Assembly: GCA_021791615.1 (NCBI GenBank) | Contig: JAJYWG010000546.1 | Coordinates: 1-64,000, forward strand | DNA from: Actinomycetes bacterium | GTDB taxonomy: Bacteria > Actinomycetota > Acidimicrobiia > Acidimicrobiales > RAAP-2 | DNA length: 64,000 nucleotides | Direction of reading: 5' to 3' | Program-made: the position numbers and the translations under genes | The notes under the pieces: model-generated | Database searches by the model: none | What the model saw: only the letters and a program-made list of their open reading frames with translations | What the model was told of the DNA's origin: nothing | Part shown: piece after piece, positions 37,397-45,324 of the stretch | Layout of the letters: each line of letters begins with the position of its first letter | How positions within the stretch are numbered: position 1 is the first letter of the stretch

Positions 37397-38263
37397 ATGT
37401 TCGACGGGCGGTGGCGCGAGAGAGTGGACCGTCGCACGAGCCCGATCGGTGGGTTCCTGGTCCGTGTCGGTGTCACCGCTGATGTGCTGACCGCCTCGGG
37501 GCTCGTCTTCGCCGTGGCGACTGCGGTTGCCGTCGGGACCGGGCATCTCCTCGCCGGCATCCCGTTGCTGATCCTCACCGGCGTGCCGGACCTCTTCGAC
37601 GGTCCCGTGGCCAAGGCGGCAGGCACGGCCTCGATGCGCGGGGCGTTCTTCGACTCGGTGACCGATCGGGTGTCAGACGCCGTCCTGATGGGCGGGGTCA
37701 TGTGGTACCTGGTCTCCACGGGCCGCGGCCATCTCGCGCTCCTCCCCTTGGCCGTCCTCGGGGTGTCGTCGCTGATCTCGTACGAGCGGGCCAAGTCGGA
37801 GGCGCTGGGGATCAGCGTGGCCCGGGGCGGGCTCATGGAGCGAGCCGAGCGAATGATCCTCCTTGGCGTGGGCTTCCTCGCCTCCTGGCTGCTGGTCCCC
37901 GTGCTCTGGGCACTCCTCGGGCTCACCGCCCTCACCGCTGTCGGCCGGTTCGTCCGGGTCTGGCAGGCAGCGGAGGGTCCGGTTCGCCGGGCCGCCGCCG
38001 ACCAGGGCACCTCGGCGCCTCGCTGGCGGCAAGGGCGCGTGGACTCCCGCTGGCGAGCGTGGCGTGAAGGGTCGGTTCCGAGGAGCCGGGAGGTGCATAG
38101 CGGTGAGCCCTCCGGCCGCTGGCGAGCCCGCCGGCAGGAGGCGCTGGCCAGCCGGACCGGCCGAGCCCTGCGGGCGCGGCGGACCACTCAGCGCTCGGGC
38201 GGTCGGATGGAACGAGTTGGCGGGCGGCGGTCCTCACCGGGCGCATCGTCGCGCCCAAGCTGA
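37397..38263 (+). CDS. pgsA1: phosphatidylinositol phosphate synthase (CDP-alcohol phosphatidyltransferase)
   Basis: Makes phosphatidylinositol phosphate, the base for PI mannosides. The 288-residue membrane protein has the motif D65-x2-D68-G69-x2-A72-K73-x8-G82-x3-D86-x3-D90. The usual arginine after the alanine is lysine here. DSVTDRVSDAVLMGGVMWYL is the signature distinguishing PI-phosphate synthases. The last 70 residues are strongly basic (Arg-rich) and cytoplasmic. The ATG at 37397 has GGGAG seven bases upstream. Next comes the acyltransferase, then PimA, the same order as in mycobacteria as I recall it. Confidence 0.85.
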   Translation: MFDGRWRERVDRRTSPIGGFLVRVGVTADVLTASGLVFAVATAVAVGTGHLLAGIPLLILTGVPDLFDGPVAKAAGTASMRGAFFDSVTDRVSDAVLMGGVMWYLVSTGRGHLALLPLAVLGVSSLISYERAKSEALGISVARGGLMERAERMILLGVGFLASWLLVPVLWALLGLTALTAVGRFVRVWQAAEGPVRRAAADQGTSAPRWRQGRVDSRWRAWREGSVPRSREVHSGEPSGRWRARRQEALASRTGRALRARRTTQRSGGRMERVGGRRSSPGASSRPS

Positions 38264-38286
38264 CGAGCGCGCCGGTCGGCAAGACG

Positions 38287-39213
38287 TTGCGAGCAGAGCG
38301 TCGCCAGCAGGCGGTGTACGCCGCCTACCGTGCGCTCGGGTTGGCGATGAGCGTCGCCCCCGAGCCGGTGGCTGCCCTGGCGGCAGCGGCGGTCGGGGAG
38401 GCGATGGCCGTACGCCGAGGCCCGGCGTGGGAGCAACGGAGCCGTCACCTCCGACGAGTGCTGGCGTGGAGCTGGCCCGGCGCGTCGCCCGACGACGACG
38501 TGGTCCGGCGCTGGACTCGCCGGGCGTACCGGTCCTATGCCCGCTACTGGCTGGAGGGGGCGAGGCTGCCGGCGGTCGGGGCAGCGGAGGTCAACCAGCG
38601 CATGATGGTGGAGCGAGGCTACGAGCATCTCCAGAAGGCGATGGCGGCCGGCCAGGGCGTCGTGATGGCCCTGCCCCACGTGGGGAGCTGGGAGTGGGGC
38701 GGGTCGTTCCTCGCATCGCAGGGGTACCCGATGACCAGCGTTGCCGAACGTATCGAGCCCCCGGCGCTGTTCGAGTGGTTCGTCGAGGAGCGCAAGGCGA
38801 TTGGCCTCACGATCGTCCCCCTCGGACCCGGCTCGGGTCCGGCGGTCCTGCGGACCCTGCGCGCCGGGGGGCTGGTCGGCCTCTTGTGCGATCGGGACCT
38901 CGTCGGCGACGGGGTGGAGGTGGAGTTCTTCGGGGAGCGCACGACGCTGCCGGCCGGGCCGGCCACCTTGGCCTTGCGCACCGGTGCCGTATTGGTGGGC
39001 GCGGTGGTGTACTCGGGCCCCGGGCGCGAGCACACGGCCGAGATCACCGCGCCACTGGACGCCTCTCGGAGCGGGGACCTTCGAGCAGACGTCCAGCGCA
39101 TCACCCAGTCGATCGCCCGGGTCTTCGAGCAGTTCGTCGCGCGCTGTCCCGAGCAGTGGCACCTGTACCAGCCCAACTGGCCCAGCGATCACCCCGCGGA
39201 CTCGGCGAGCTGA
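38287..39213 (+). CDS. PIM acyltransferase (LpxL/HtrB-type)
   Basis: A 308-residue membrane-associated acyltransferase. The H-x4-E/D catalytic pair is present as PHVGSWEWGG, followed by VPLGPGSGPAVLRTLRAGG and VGLLCDRDLVGDGVEVEFFG, which match the mycobacterial PatA family acylating PIM1/PIM2. The TTG start at 38287 is uncertain: no ATG or GTG occurs nearby upstream in frame, and an internal ATG at 38346 is possible. It is sandwiched between pgsA1 and pimA, nine bases before the latter. Confidence 0.83.
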   Translation: MRAERRQQAVYAAYRALGLAMSVAPEPVAALAAAAVGEAMAVRRGPAWEQRSRHLRRVLAWSWPGASPDDDVVRRWTRRAYRSYARYWLEGARLPAVGAAEVNQRMMVERGYEHLQKAMAAGQGVVMALPHVGSWEWGGSFLASQGYPMTSVAERIEPPALFEWFVEERKAIGLTIVPLGPGSGPAVLRTLRAGGLVGLLCDRDLVGDGVEVEFFGERTTLPAGPATLALRTGAVLVGAVVYSGPGREHTAEITAPLDASRSGDLRADVQRITQSIARVFEQFVARCPEQWHLYQPNWPSDHPADSAS

Positions 39214-39222
39214 CACGAGAGC

Positions 39223-40371
39223 ATGCGGATCCTGGCCGTGTGCCCCTACAGCCTGGACCGCCCTGGAGGCGTCCAGGGACAGGTAACGGGACTGGCGCGG
39301 GCCCTGCGGGCCAGGGGGAACGACGTAATGGTCCTCGCACCCGGCGAGGGTGCAGTTGCCAAGGTGACGGCGCCGGGAGCGGCATCCCGGTGCTGGACGG
39401 CCGGCACGACCGAGGTCGTCGGCCGGGCCGTCGGGGTGCGGGCCAACGGGTCGGTCGCACCGGTGGCGCTCTCGCCGGCGGCGGCGGTCCGTGCCGTGCA
39501 GTGGGCGCGGGTGCTCCGACCCGACGTCGTCCACCTCCACGAGCCGCTGGCACCGAGCACCGGGTACGGCTTGCTGCTGTCCCGTCCGGCGCCCCTCGTC
39601 GGGACCTACCACCGCGCCGGGGGGAGCGTCGCCTACTGCCTGCTCGGACCACTGGCCAGATGGGCCCATGGTCGCCTGGCCATCGCCTGTGCAGTCTCCG
39701 AATCTGCCCGCACGACCACGCCCGGCGGCGGGGCCGGGATCGACAGGGTCCTGTTCAACGGCGTCGACACGGAGGCCTTCGAGACCGCCGACCCTTGGCC
39801 GACCCAACGCCCCACGATCGTGTTCGTCGGGCGTCACGAAGAGCGCAAGGGTCTCGGGGTGCTGCTCGAAGCGTTCACCGGCATGCAGGCGGTGGCCGAC
39901 CTGTGGGTCGTCGGCGACGGCCCAGCCCGCGCTGCGCTGGAGCGGGCCTACCCCGAGTCGCACCGGTTGCACTGGCTGGGGCGAGTCTCAGGTGCAGAGC
40001 TCGCGCGCCGTCTTGCCGGCGCGGACATCTTGTGCGCGCCGTCGTTGCGAGGCGAGTCGTACGGCGTTGTCCTGGTCGAAGCGATGGCGGCTCGTTGTGC
40101 GGTGGTGGCGTCGGACCTCCCTGGCTATCGCGAGGCATCGGACGGCCACGCTGTCCTGGTGCCCCCCGGGTCGGCGGAAGCGCTGGGCCGGGCGCTGTCC
40201 CAGGCGGTAGCCGACGCCGCTGCGGGTACCGGTGCCTGCGCACCGGAGGCACTCGATCGATCGTCTGCGTCTGCCCGGTCGCGTTCGATGTCTCGTTTGG
40301 CCGCGCTCTACGAGGCGCTCTACCGAGAGGCGGCGGAGAGCGGGAGCGGCGCGGCGCACCCGGTAGCCTGA
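39223..40371 (+). CDS. pimA: phosphatidylinositol alpha-mannosyltransferase
   Basis: A GT4 glycosyltransferase of 382 residues that transfers the first mannose from GDP-mannose to phosphatidylinositol on the cytosolic face. The N-terminal domain has CPYSLDRPGGVQGQVTGLAR with the glycine-rich loop, and VVHLHEPLAPS. The C-terminal domain has VFVGRHEERKGLGVLLEAF, CAPSLRGESYGVVLVEAMAA (the E-x7-E nucleotide-sugar motif) and VVASDLPGYREA. The assignment rests on fold plus location after pgsA1 and the acyltransferase. Confidence 0.87.
   Translation: MRILAVCPYSLDRPGGVQGQVTGLARALRARGNDVMVLAPGEGAVAKVTAPGAASRCWTAGTTEVVGRAVGVRANGSVAPVALSPAAAVRAVQWARVLRPDVVHLHEPLAPSTGYGLLLSRPAPLVGTYHRAGGSVAYCLLGPLARWAHGRLAIACAVSESARTTTPGGGAGIDRVLFNGVDTEAFETADPWPTQRPTIVFVGRHEERKGLGVLLEAFTGMQAVADLWVVGDGPARAALERAYPESHRLHWLGRVSGAELARRLAGADILCAPSLRGESYGVVLVEAMAARCAVVASDLPGYREASDGHAVLVPPGSAEALGRALSQAVADAAAGTGACAPEALDRSSASARSRSMSRLAALYEALYREAAESGSGAAHPVA
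40364..40369 (+). promoter_or_regulatory. putative -10 element inside the pimA 3' end
   Basis: TAGCCT sits at the very end of pimA and nine bases before the ATG of the M48 protease gene. Confidence 0.33.
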
Positions 40372-40378
40372 GCGGATC

Positions 40379-41437
40379 ATGGGCGACCCGGGTTCCGCAT
40401 CTCGACGACGCAGGCCGGCTTCCCAGTCGGCTCGGACGCGAAAGGCGTCCTCGTCCCCGGCGGCGCCGGGCGGGGACCGGCGGCGTGCCGGACAGGGGAG
40501 AAACCACGGTCCCGGGGGCAGCAGAACGGGTGCGGCGAGCAGCCGCCCGCGGATCGAGGAACCTCGAGAGCGCGGCGGAAGGGGTGGTCCTTCCCCACGG
40601 GCGTCGGCCGCCGCGACCGAGTCCACTGTCGCCGAGGCGGCCATCCCGGCACGTGCTGCTGGCGCGCGCGTGAGATCCAACGTTCGGCGGCGCCGCGCGC
40701 TCGTCCTACTTGCCGGCGGCGTGCCCGGCGCCTTCGCTGGCGTGGTGGCGGGGATCGTGGGGGGCGCGGTGATCGGGCTGGTGGTGGCCCTGGTCGTCTG
40801 CGGAGGCGTCGCGCTCGCGGTAGCCCGCTCGGCAACTCGTCGCGCGCTGGCGGTGATCGGTGGGCGGCCCGTCGATGCACGCGAGGTGCCGCGCCTGGCG
40901 AACTTGGTCGAGGGGCTCTGCGCGACCTGCGGGGTCCGGCCCCCTGCATTGCGGCTGGTGGAGGACGCCGTACCCAACGCCTGTGCCCTGGGCGCGCCGG
41001 GTCGCGGCGTCCTGGTGGTGACCACCGGGTTGGTGCAGTCGGTCGGACTGTTGGAGCTCGAGGGTGTGGTCGCTCACGAGCTGGCGCACGTGAAGAACCA
41101 CGACGCCGCGGTGTCCGAGGTTGCAGTGACGGTGCTCGCACCGATCGTGCGGCTCACGGCGCGCGACGCCTTGGTGCATAGATCGCTCGGCCGAGGCCGT
41201 GAGTACGCTGCGGACCGGGAGGCCGCGTCGATGGTGCGGAGCCCGCGCGGCCTCGAGCGGGCGCTGGAGACCATGGAACACAGCCCCTCTCCATCAGCAG
41301 GTTCACGGTTCACCGGTTGGCGGTGGTCGCTGACGCGCTGGCTGTGGATCGACCCGATGGTCGGGGCCAGGGATGCGCCGACGCTCGGCACAATCGACGC
41401 CACCAGCGTGAGGTGCGCCGCGCTGGCCGAGTGGTGA
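40379..41437 (+). CDS. M48 family zinc metalloprotease
   Basis: A 352-residue HtpX-like membrane protease. The first 100 residues are basic and low in complexity. A hydrophobic hairpin follows (about 105-150, ALVLLAGGVPGAFAGVVAG and onward). The zinc site is VVAHELAHVKNHD (HExxH), with REYAADREA supplying the third ligand. PNACALGAPGRGVLVVTTGL is typical of M48 enzymes. It takes the place between pimA and pdxS and may act in membrane protein quality control. Confidence 0.82.
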   Translation: MGDPGSASRRRRPASQSARTRKASSSPAAPGGDRRRAGQGRNHGPGGSRTGAASSRPRIEEPRERGGRGGPSPRASAAATESTVAEAAIPARAAGARVRSNVRRRRALVLLAGGVPGAFAGVVAGIVGGAVIGLVVALVVCGGVALAVARSATRRALAVIGGRPVDAREVPRLANLVEGLCATCGVRPPALRLVEDAVPNACALGAPGRGVLVVTTGLVQSVGLLELEGVVAHELAHVKNHDAAVSEVAVTVLAPIVRLTARDALVHRSLGRGREYAADREAASMVRSPRGLERALETMEHSPSPSAGSRFTGWRWSLTRWLWIDPMVGARDAPTLGTIDATSVRCAALAEW

Positions 41438-41497
41438 TCGCCGGGACGAACTGCACCGACGCCTGGCGAGACGCCCGGAGCGGGCCACCGGTCCCGG

Positions 41498-41503
41498 TAG
41501 GAT
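41498..41503 (+). promoter_or_regulatory. putative -10 element of pdxST, leaderless
   Basis: TAGGAT ends six bases before the pdxS ATG. No Shine-Dalgarno sequence is present, consistent with a leaderless message. Confidence 0.42.
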
Positions 41504-41509
41504 GGCTCC

Positions 41510-42412
41510 ATGGGTGACGCGACGGCATCGGGTGACCGGCAGACCGGAGTTTTCGTGGTCAAGCGCGGTCTCGCGGACATGCTGCGCGGCGGCGTCATCA
41601 TGGACGTCGTGACGCCCGACCAGGCGAAGGTGGCCGAGGATGCCGGGGCGGTGGCGGTCATGGCACTCGAGCGGGTCCCGGCAGACATCCGCCGTGACGG
41701 CGGGGTGGCCCGCATGAGCGACCCCGCGCTCATCGCCGGGATCCAGGAGGCGGTGACCATCCCGGTCATGGCGAAAGCCCGGATCGGGCACTTTGCCGAG
41801 GCACAGGTCCTCCAGGCGCTCGGGGTGGACTACATCGACGAGAGCGAGGTCCTCACGCCTGCCGACGAGGAGCACCACATCGACAAATGGCCCTTTACCG
41901 TCCCGTTCGTCTGCGGCGCGACGAACCTCGGCGAGGCGCTGCGGCGCATCTCGGAGGGAGCCGCGATGATCCGCTCGAAGGGCGAGGCCGGAACCGGCAA
42001 CGTCGTCGAGGCCGTGAAGCACCTCCGCTCCATCCTGGGGGATGTACGCCGTCTGACCCAGGCAGACTCCGCCGAGCTGTTCGGCTGGGCCAAGACCCTG
42101 GGCGCCCCGATCGGTCTCGTCCAGGAGGTGGCCGAGGCCGGGCGCCTCCCGGTGCCCCTGTTCTGCGCCGGCGGGATCGCAACCCCGTCGGACGCGTCGC
42201 TCGTGATGCAGCTCGGTGCCGAGGCGGTCTTCGTCGGGTCGGGGATCTTCAAGAGCTCCGACCCGTCGCGCATGGCCCGTGCGGTCGTCGAGGCCACGGC
42301 GCACTTCGACGATCCAGAGCACGTTGCCAAGGTGAGCACCGGTCTGGGCCAGGCAATGCGGGGGGAGGAGATCTCCGAGCTGACCGAGCACCTGGCCGAC
42401 CGCGGCTGGTAG
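41510..42412 (+). CDS. pdxS: pyridoxal 5'-phosphate synthase, synthase subunit
   Basis: Builds PLP from ribose 5-phosphate, glyceraldehyde 3-phosphate and ammonia. The 300-residue barrel has the lysines in [10 protein letters not shown] and [13 protein letters not shown] that carry the reaction intermediates, and [27 protein letters not shown] for phosphate binding. Highly conserved along its length. pdxT follows after 32 bases, forming the two-subunit PLP synthase. Confidence 0.96.
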   Translation: MGDATASGDRQTGVFVVKRGLADMLRGGVIMDVVTPDQAKVAEDAGAVAVMALERVPADIRRDGGVARMSDPALIAGIQEAVTIPVMAKARIGHFAEAQVLQALGVDYIDESEVLTPADEEHHIDKWPFTVPFVCGATNLGEALRRISEGAAMIRSKGEAGTGNVVEAVKHLRSILGDVRRLTQADSAELFGWAKTLGAPIGLVQEVAEAGRLPVPLFCAGGIATPSDASLVMQLGAEAVFVGSGIFKSSDPSRMARAVVEATAHFDDPEHVAKVSTGLGQAMRGEEISELTEHLADRGW

Positions 42413-42444
42413 ATGCTCGGGCGCTGGGATCACCGGCGGCCCCG

Positions 42445-43173
42445 GTGATCGGCATCCTCGCCCTCCAGGGCGACGTGCGGGAGCACGAGCACGCCTTTGC
42501 CGATCTGGGGGCCGCGACGCGTCGGGTGCGGGGACCCGGTGACCTGCGGGGGGTCGACGGGATCGTGCTCCCCGGAGGCGAGTCGACGACCCTTTCGCTG
42601 CTCATGGAATCCTCCACACTTCTCACACCCCTCGGCGCGGACCTGCGAGCGGGCCTGCCGGTCTTCGGGACGTGCGCGGGGCTGGTCCTGCTGGCTGCCA
42701 GGGTCGAAGACGGTCGGGCAGACCAGCGGACCTTTGGGATCATGGACTGCACCGTCCGGCGCAACGGGTACGGCCGGCAGCGTTTCTCCTTCACGGCGGC
42801 GCTGGATCCTTCGGGGCCGGAGGGCAGCGTGGCGGGCCTCGAGGGCGGACCCCTGCCTGCCGTGTTCATCCGTGCGCCGCGGGTCCTCGCCGTCGGGCCC
42901 GGTGTCGAAGTCCTGGCCCGCTTGGTGCCGGCATCAGGCGGTGCCGGTCTGGGCGACCCCGGTCTGGGGGAGGGCGCTGCCGGCCTGGGCGAGGGCGACC
43001 CGGTCCTCTGTCGTGAGGGCAGTGCTCTCGCCTCGTCGTTCCACCCTGAGCTGACGGGTGACCGCCGGGTCCACCGCCTCTTTCTCGAGATGGCCGGATC
43101 GGCACGTCTGATCGAGGAGCGGCCGGGACGGTTGGAACCGTTGCAACACCGCTCGCCCGGGGCAGGCCACTAG
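42445..43173 (+). CDS. pdxT: pyridoxal 5'-phosphate synthase, glutaminase subunit
   Basis: Supplies ammonia to PdxS from glutamine. The 242-residue product has IGILALQGDVREHEHAF, LPGGESTTLSLLM, the nucleophile cysteine in FGTCAGLVLLA and the His-Glu pair in SFHPELTGD. It is longer than the roughly 190-200 residues usual for PdxT. A Gly/Ala/Asp-rich insertion (PASGGAGLGDPGLGEGAAG) lies between the AVGPGVEVLARL strand and the triad histidine, and an extra tail follows. The GTG at 42445 starts directly at the conserved region. Confidence 0.92.
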   Translation: MIGILALQGDVREHEHAFADLGAATRRVRGPGDLRGVDGIVLPGGESTTLSLLMESSTLLTPLGADLRAGLPVFGTCAGLVLLAARVEDGRADQRTFGIMDCTVRRNGYGRQRFSFTAALDPSGPEGSVAGLEGGPLPAVFIRAPRVLAVGPGVEVLARLVPASGGAGLGDPGLGEGAAGLGEGDPVLCREGSALASSFHPELTGDRRVHRLFLEMAGSARLIEERPGRLEPLQHRSPGAGH

Positions 43174-43230
43174 CATCGGGTCTGAGGGCGGCCCCGATGC
43201 GAGGCGGGCTTCCTGGAGAAAGGGAAGGTG

Positions 43231-43980
43231 ATGTCCGGTCACTCCAAGTGGGCCACGATCAAGTACCGAAAAGGTGCAGCTGACCAGGCGCGCTCGAAGC
43301 TCTTCGCCAAGCTCATCCGCCAGCTCGAGGTGGCAGCACGAGAGGGTGGTGGTGATGTCAACACGAACGCTTCCCTCCGCACCATGTACCAGAAGGCGCG
43401 AGACGCGTCGGTGCCCATGGACACGATCGAACGAGCGATCAAGCGGGGCACCGGGGAGCTCGAGGGCGTCCGCTACGAGGCCGTCGCCTACGAGGGGTAC
43501 GCACCTGGTGGTGTGGCGGTGATCATCGAGACGCTCACCGACAACCGCAACCGCACGGGGGCCGAGATCCGGAACCTCCTGAGCCGCAACGGGGGGTCGA
43601 TGGCAGAGCCGGGCGCGGTGAGCTGGCAGTTCGAGCGAAAAGGGGTACTGACTCTGGACCGTTCGATCGACGAGGACAAGATCATGGAGGCAGCGGTGGA
43701 CGCCGGGGTCGAGGATCTCACCGACGAAGGGGATCGCTGGGAGCTTCGCTGCGCGCCTCAGGACCTCGCCTCGGTCCGCACAGCGCTCTCCGACAGCGGC
43801 ATGGCTCCTCTCTCCGCCGACCTCGCACTGGTCCCGACCACGATGGTGCCGGTGACCGACGATGCCGAGGCAAAGAAGATCCTGCGCCTCCTCTCGCTGC
43901 TCGACGACCACGACGACGTCCAGGCGGTCCACGCCAACTACGACATCTCGGACCAGGTCCTCGCCGATTTCGAGGGCTGA
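43231..43980 (+). CDS. yebC: YebC/PmpR family protein
   Basis: A 249-residue cytosolic protein of the YebC/PmpR family, variously described as a transcription regulator and as a factor relieving ribosome stalling. It begins SGHSKWATIKYRKGAAD and contains YEGYAPGGVAVIIETLTDNRNR and NGGSMAEPGAVSWQFERKGV, all diagnostic. The ATG at 43231 directly follows an in-frame GTG; either could initiate. A TAGCAT at 43171, built on the pdxT stop, could serve as its -10. It precedes ruvCAB as in mycobacteria. Confidence 0.94.
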   Translation: MSGHSKWATIKYRKGAADQARSKLFAKLIRQLEVAAREGGGDVNTNASLRTMYQKARDASVPMDTIERAIKRGTGELEGVRYEAVAYEGYAPGGVAVIIETLTDNRNRTGAEIRNLLSRNGGSMAEPGAVSWQFERKGVLTLDRSIDEDKIMEAAVDAGVEDLTDEGDRWELRCAPQDLASVRTALSDSGMAPLSADLALVPTTMVPVTDDAEAKKILRLLSLLDDHDDVQAVHANYDISDQVLADFEG

Positions 43981-44020
43981 TCCCGATCGCGGGAGCGCTA
44001 CGCCTCTGCTCGGAACGGGC

Positions 44021-44092
44021 GACCCCGGTGCCCCCGGCGACCCCGGTGCCCCCGGCGACCATGGTGCCCCCGGCGACCACGGTGCCGGTCCA
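44021..44092 (+). repeat. 18-bp tandem repeat before ruvC, four copies
   Basis: Two perfect copies of GACCCCGGTGCCCCCGGC are followed by one with ATG in place of CCC-type bases and a diverged fourth. Read in one plus frame it gives a collagen-like Gly-Asp-Pro-Gly-Ala-Pro series ending in a TGA that overlaps the upstream ruvC ATG, but that frame has no ATG, GTG or TTG after the yebC stop. Confidence 0.9.
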
Positions 44093-44114
44093 CCACCGGC
44101 ATGACCTCTCCCGC

Positions 44115-44120
44115 TAGTAT
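44115..44120 (+). promoter_or_regulatory. putative -10 element of ruvCAB
   Basis: TAGTAT ends seven bases before the GTG at 44128 and directly abuts the SOS box, so LexA bound there would block the promoter. Confidence 0.42.
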
Positions 44121-44134
44121 CGAACGGGTGTTCG
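44121..44134. promoter_or_regulatory. SOS box (LexA operator) at ruvC
   Basis: CGAAC-GGGT-GTTCG is an exact match to the CGAAC-N4-GTTCG operator known for LexA in Gram-positive bacteria and actinobacteria. It overlaps the probable ruvC start codon and follows the -10 box immediately. DNA damage should therefore induce ruvCAB. Confidence 0.75.
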
Positions 44135-44667
44135 TCCTCGGGATCGACCCAGGCCTGTCGCGCTGCGGGTATGGCATGGTGGGCGCAGGCACGGGTGGCG
44201 TGCTCCGCGCGTCGGTCGCAGGCGTGATCGAGACTGACCCCGCTGATCCACTTCACCAACGCCTGTGGGGAGCCCAGCAGCAGATCGTGGCCCTCATATC
44301 GGATCTCCGCCCTGATGTGGTTGCCGTCGAGCGGGTGTTCTTTCAAGTGAACGCCCGCACTGCGATGTCGGTGGGACAGGCGAGTGGGCTGGCGCTGGCC
44401 GCGGCCGCCCAGTTCGGCTGCGATGTGGTGCAGTACACCTCCAACGAGGTGAAGCAGGCCCTCGTCGGGTACGGGGCGGCTTCGAAATCCCAGGTGCAGA
44501 TGATGGTTGGTGCCATGCTCGGACTCGAGTCGGTGCCGGGTCCGCCCGACGTGGCTGACGCTCTGGCGCTCGCCGTCTGCCATCTCACGACCTGTCCACT
44601 TCGCGAGGCGGTCCAGGCGGCACTGGGCTCCGGTGCTGCGCTTGGCCACGAGCGTGTGCAGGGATGA
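44128..44667 (+). CDS. ruvC: Holliday junction resolvase RuvC
   Basis: The endonuclease that cuts Holliday junctions after RuvAB branch migration. The catalytic acidic residues are in LGIDPGLSRCGYG, VVAVERVFFQVN and PPDVADALALAVCH. I start at the GTG at 44128 (179 residues), giving VFVLGIDPG close to the family start and matching the -10 box position; ATG 44101 would add nine residues and ignore the promoter signal. ruvA follows after 63 bases. Confidence 0.93.
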   Translation: MFVLGIDPGLSRCGYGMVGAGTGGVLRASVAGVIETDPADPLHQRLWGAQQQIVALISDLRPDVVAVERVFFQVNARTAMSVGQASGLALAAAAQFGCDVVQYTSNEVKQALVGYGAASKSQVQMMVGAMLGLESVPGPPDVADALALAVCHLTTCPLREAVQAALGSGAALGHERVQG

Positions 44668-44671
44668 AGCC

Positions 44672-44734
44672 ATGAGCAACGTCACAAGGAGGCTCACGAG
44701 CAGCCCCACGACAAGCAAGGAGAACGGGCAATGA
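44672..44734 (+). CDS. 20-codon ORF between ruvC and ruvA
   Basis: An ATG opens a 20-codon frame ([20 protein letters not shown]) whose TGA overlaps the ruvA ATG. The strong AAGGAG site used by ruvA lies within it. It may be a translated leader coupling ruvA to ruvC, or simply chance. No ribosome site of its own is clear. Confidence 0.25.
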   Translation: MSNVTRRLTSSPTTSKENGQ

Positions 44735-45324
44735 TCGGTTCGCTCAACGGCACCTTGGCCGCCGTCACCGGGGAGACCGAGATCGTGGTCGAGGTGCATG
44801 GGGTTGGCTACCGGCTGGCGGTGACGCCGTCAACCGTGACGAGCCTCGGTCCCAGCGGTTCGCCCGTCCGCCTTCACGTCCACACCCATGTGCGCGAGGA
44901 CGCGATCGTCCTCTACGGCTTTCGCCACGACGACGAGCGCCGGTGCTTCGAAGCCCTGCTGGGAGCCCACGGTGTGGGGCCGTCGCTGGCGCTGTCGGTC
45001 TTGTCGGTCCTCTCCCCGGCTGCCTTGTCGACGGCGGTGCTCGAAGACGATGTGGACACGCTGTGCGCTGTCCCGGGCGTGGGCCGCAAGACCGCTGCCC
45101 GTCTTCTCATCGACTTGAAGAGCAGGCTCGAACTGCCTGATCTCGGGGAGACCAGCTACTCCGGCGGCACCGGGGTGATCTCGGCCCGAGCCGAGGCGCG
45201 GGCCGCACTGGCCGAGCTTGGGTATGGCCCCGATGAGATCCGTCGGGCGCTGGACGGGATCGACGGGGAGATTGGAGTCGAAGAGATGCTGCGGTTGGCC
45301 CTGCGCGAGCTGGCGGTGCGATGA
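44731..45324 (+). CDS. ruvA: Holliday junction branch migration protein RuvA
   Basis: The junction-binding subunit that loads RuvB. The 197-residue product has the OB-fold start [10 protein letters not shown] and [22 protein letters not shown], and the two helix-hairpin-helix motifs ([16 protein letters not shown] and [16 protein letters not shown]). A C-terminal three-helix domain binds RuvB. AAGGAG precedes the ATG. Its stop overlaps ruvB as ATGA. Confidence 0.95.
   Translation: MIGSLNGTLAAVTGETEIVVEVHGVGYRLAVTPSTVTSLGPSGSPVRLHVHTHVREDAIVLYGFRHDDERRCFEALLGAHGVGPSLALSVLSVLSPAALSTAVLEDDVDTLCAVPGVGRKTAARLLIDLKSRLELPDLGETSYSGGTGVISARAEARAALAELGYGPDEIRRALDGIDGEIGVEEMLRLALRELAVR

Noticed and set aside
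37863..40673. 936-codon plus-strand frame across pgsA1, the acyltransferase and pimA
   Set aside because: It is Gly/Arg-rich without domains and overlaps three well supported genes in another frame.
43982..44104. Small collagen-like gene before ruvC
   Set aside because: The frame has no usable start codon after the yebC stop; it is recorded only as a repeat tract.
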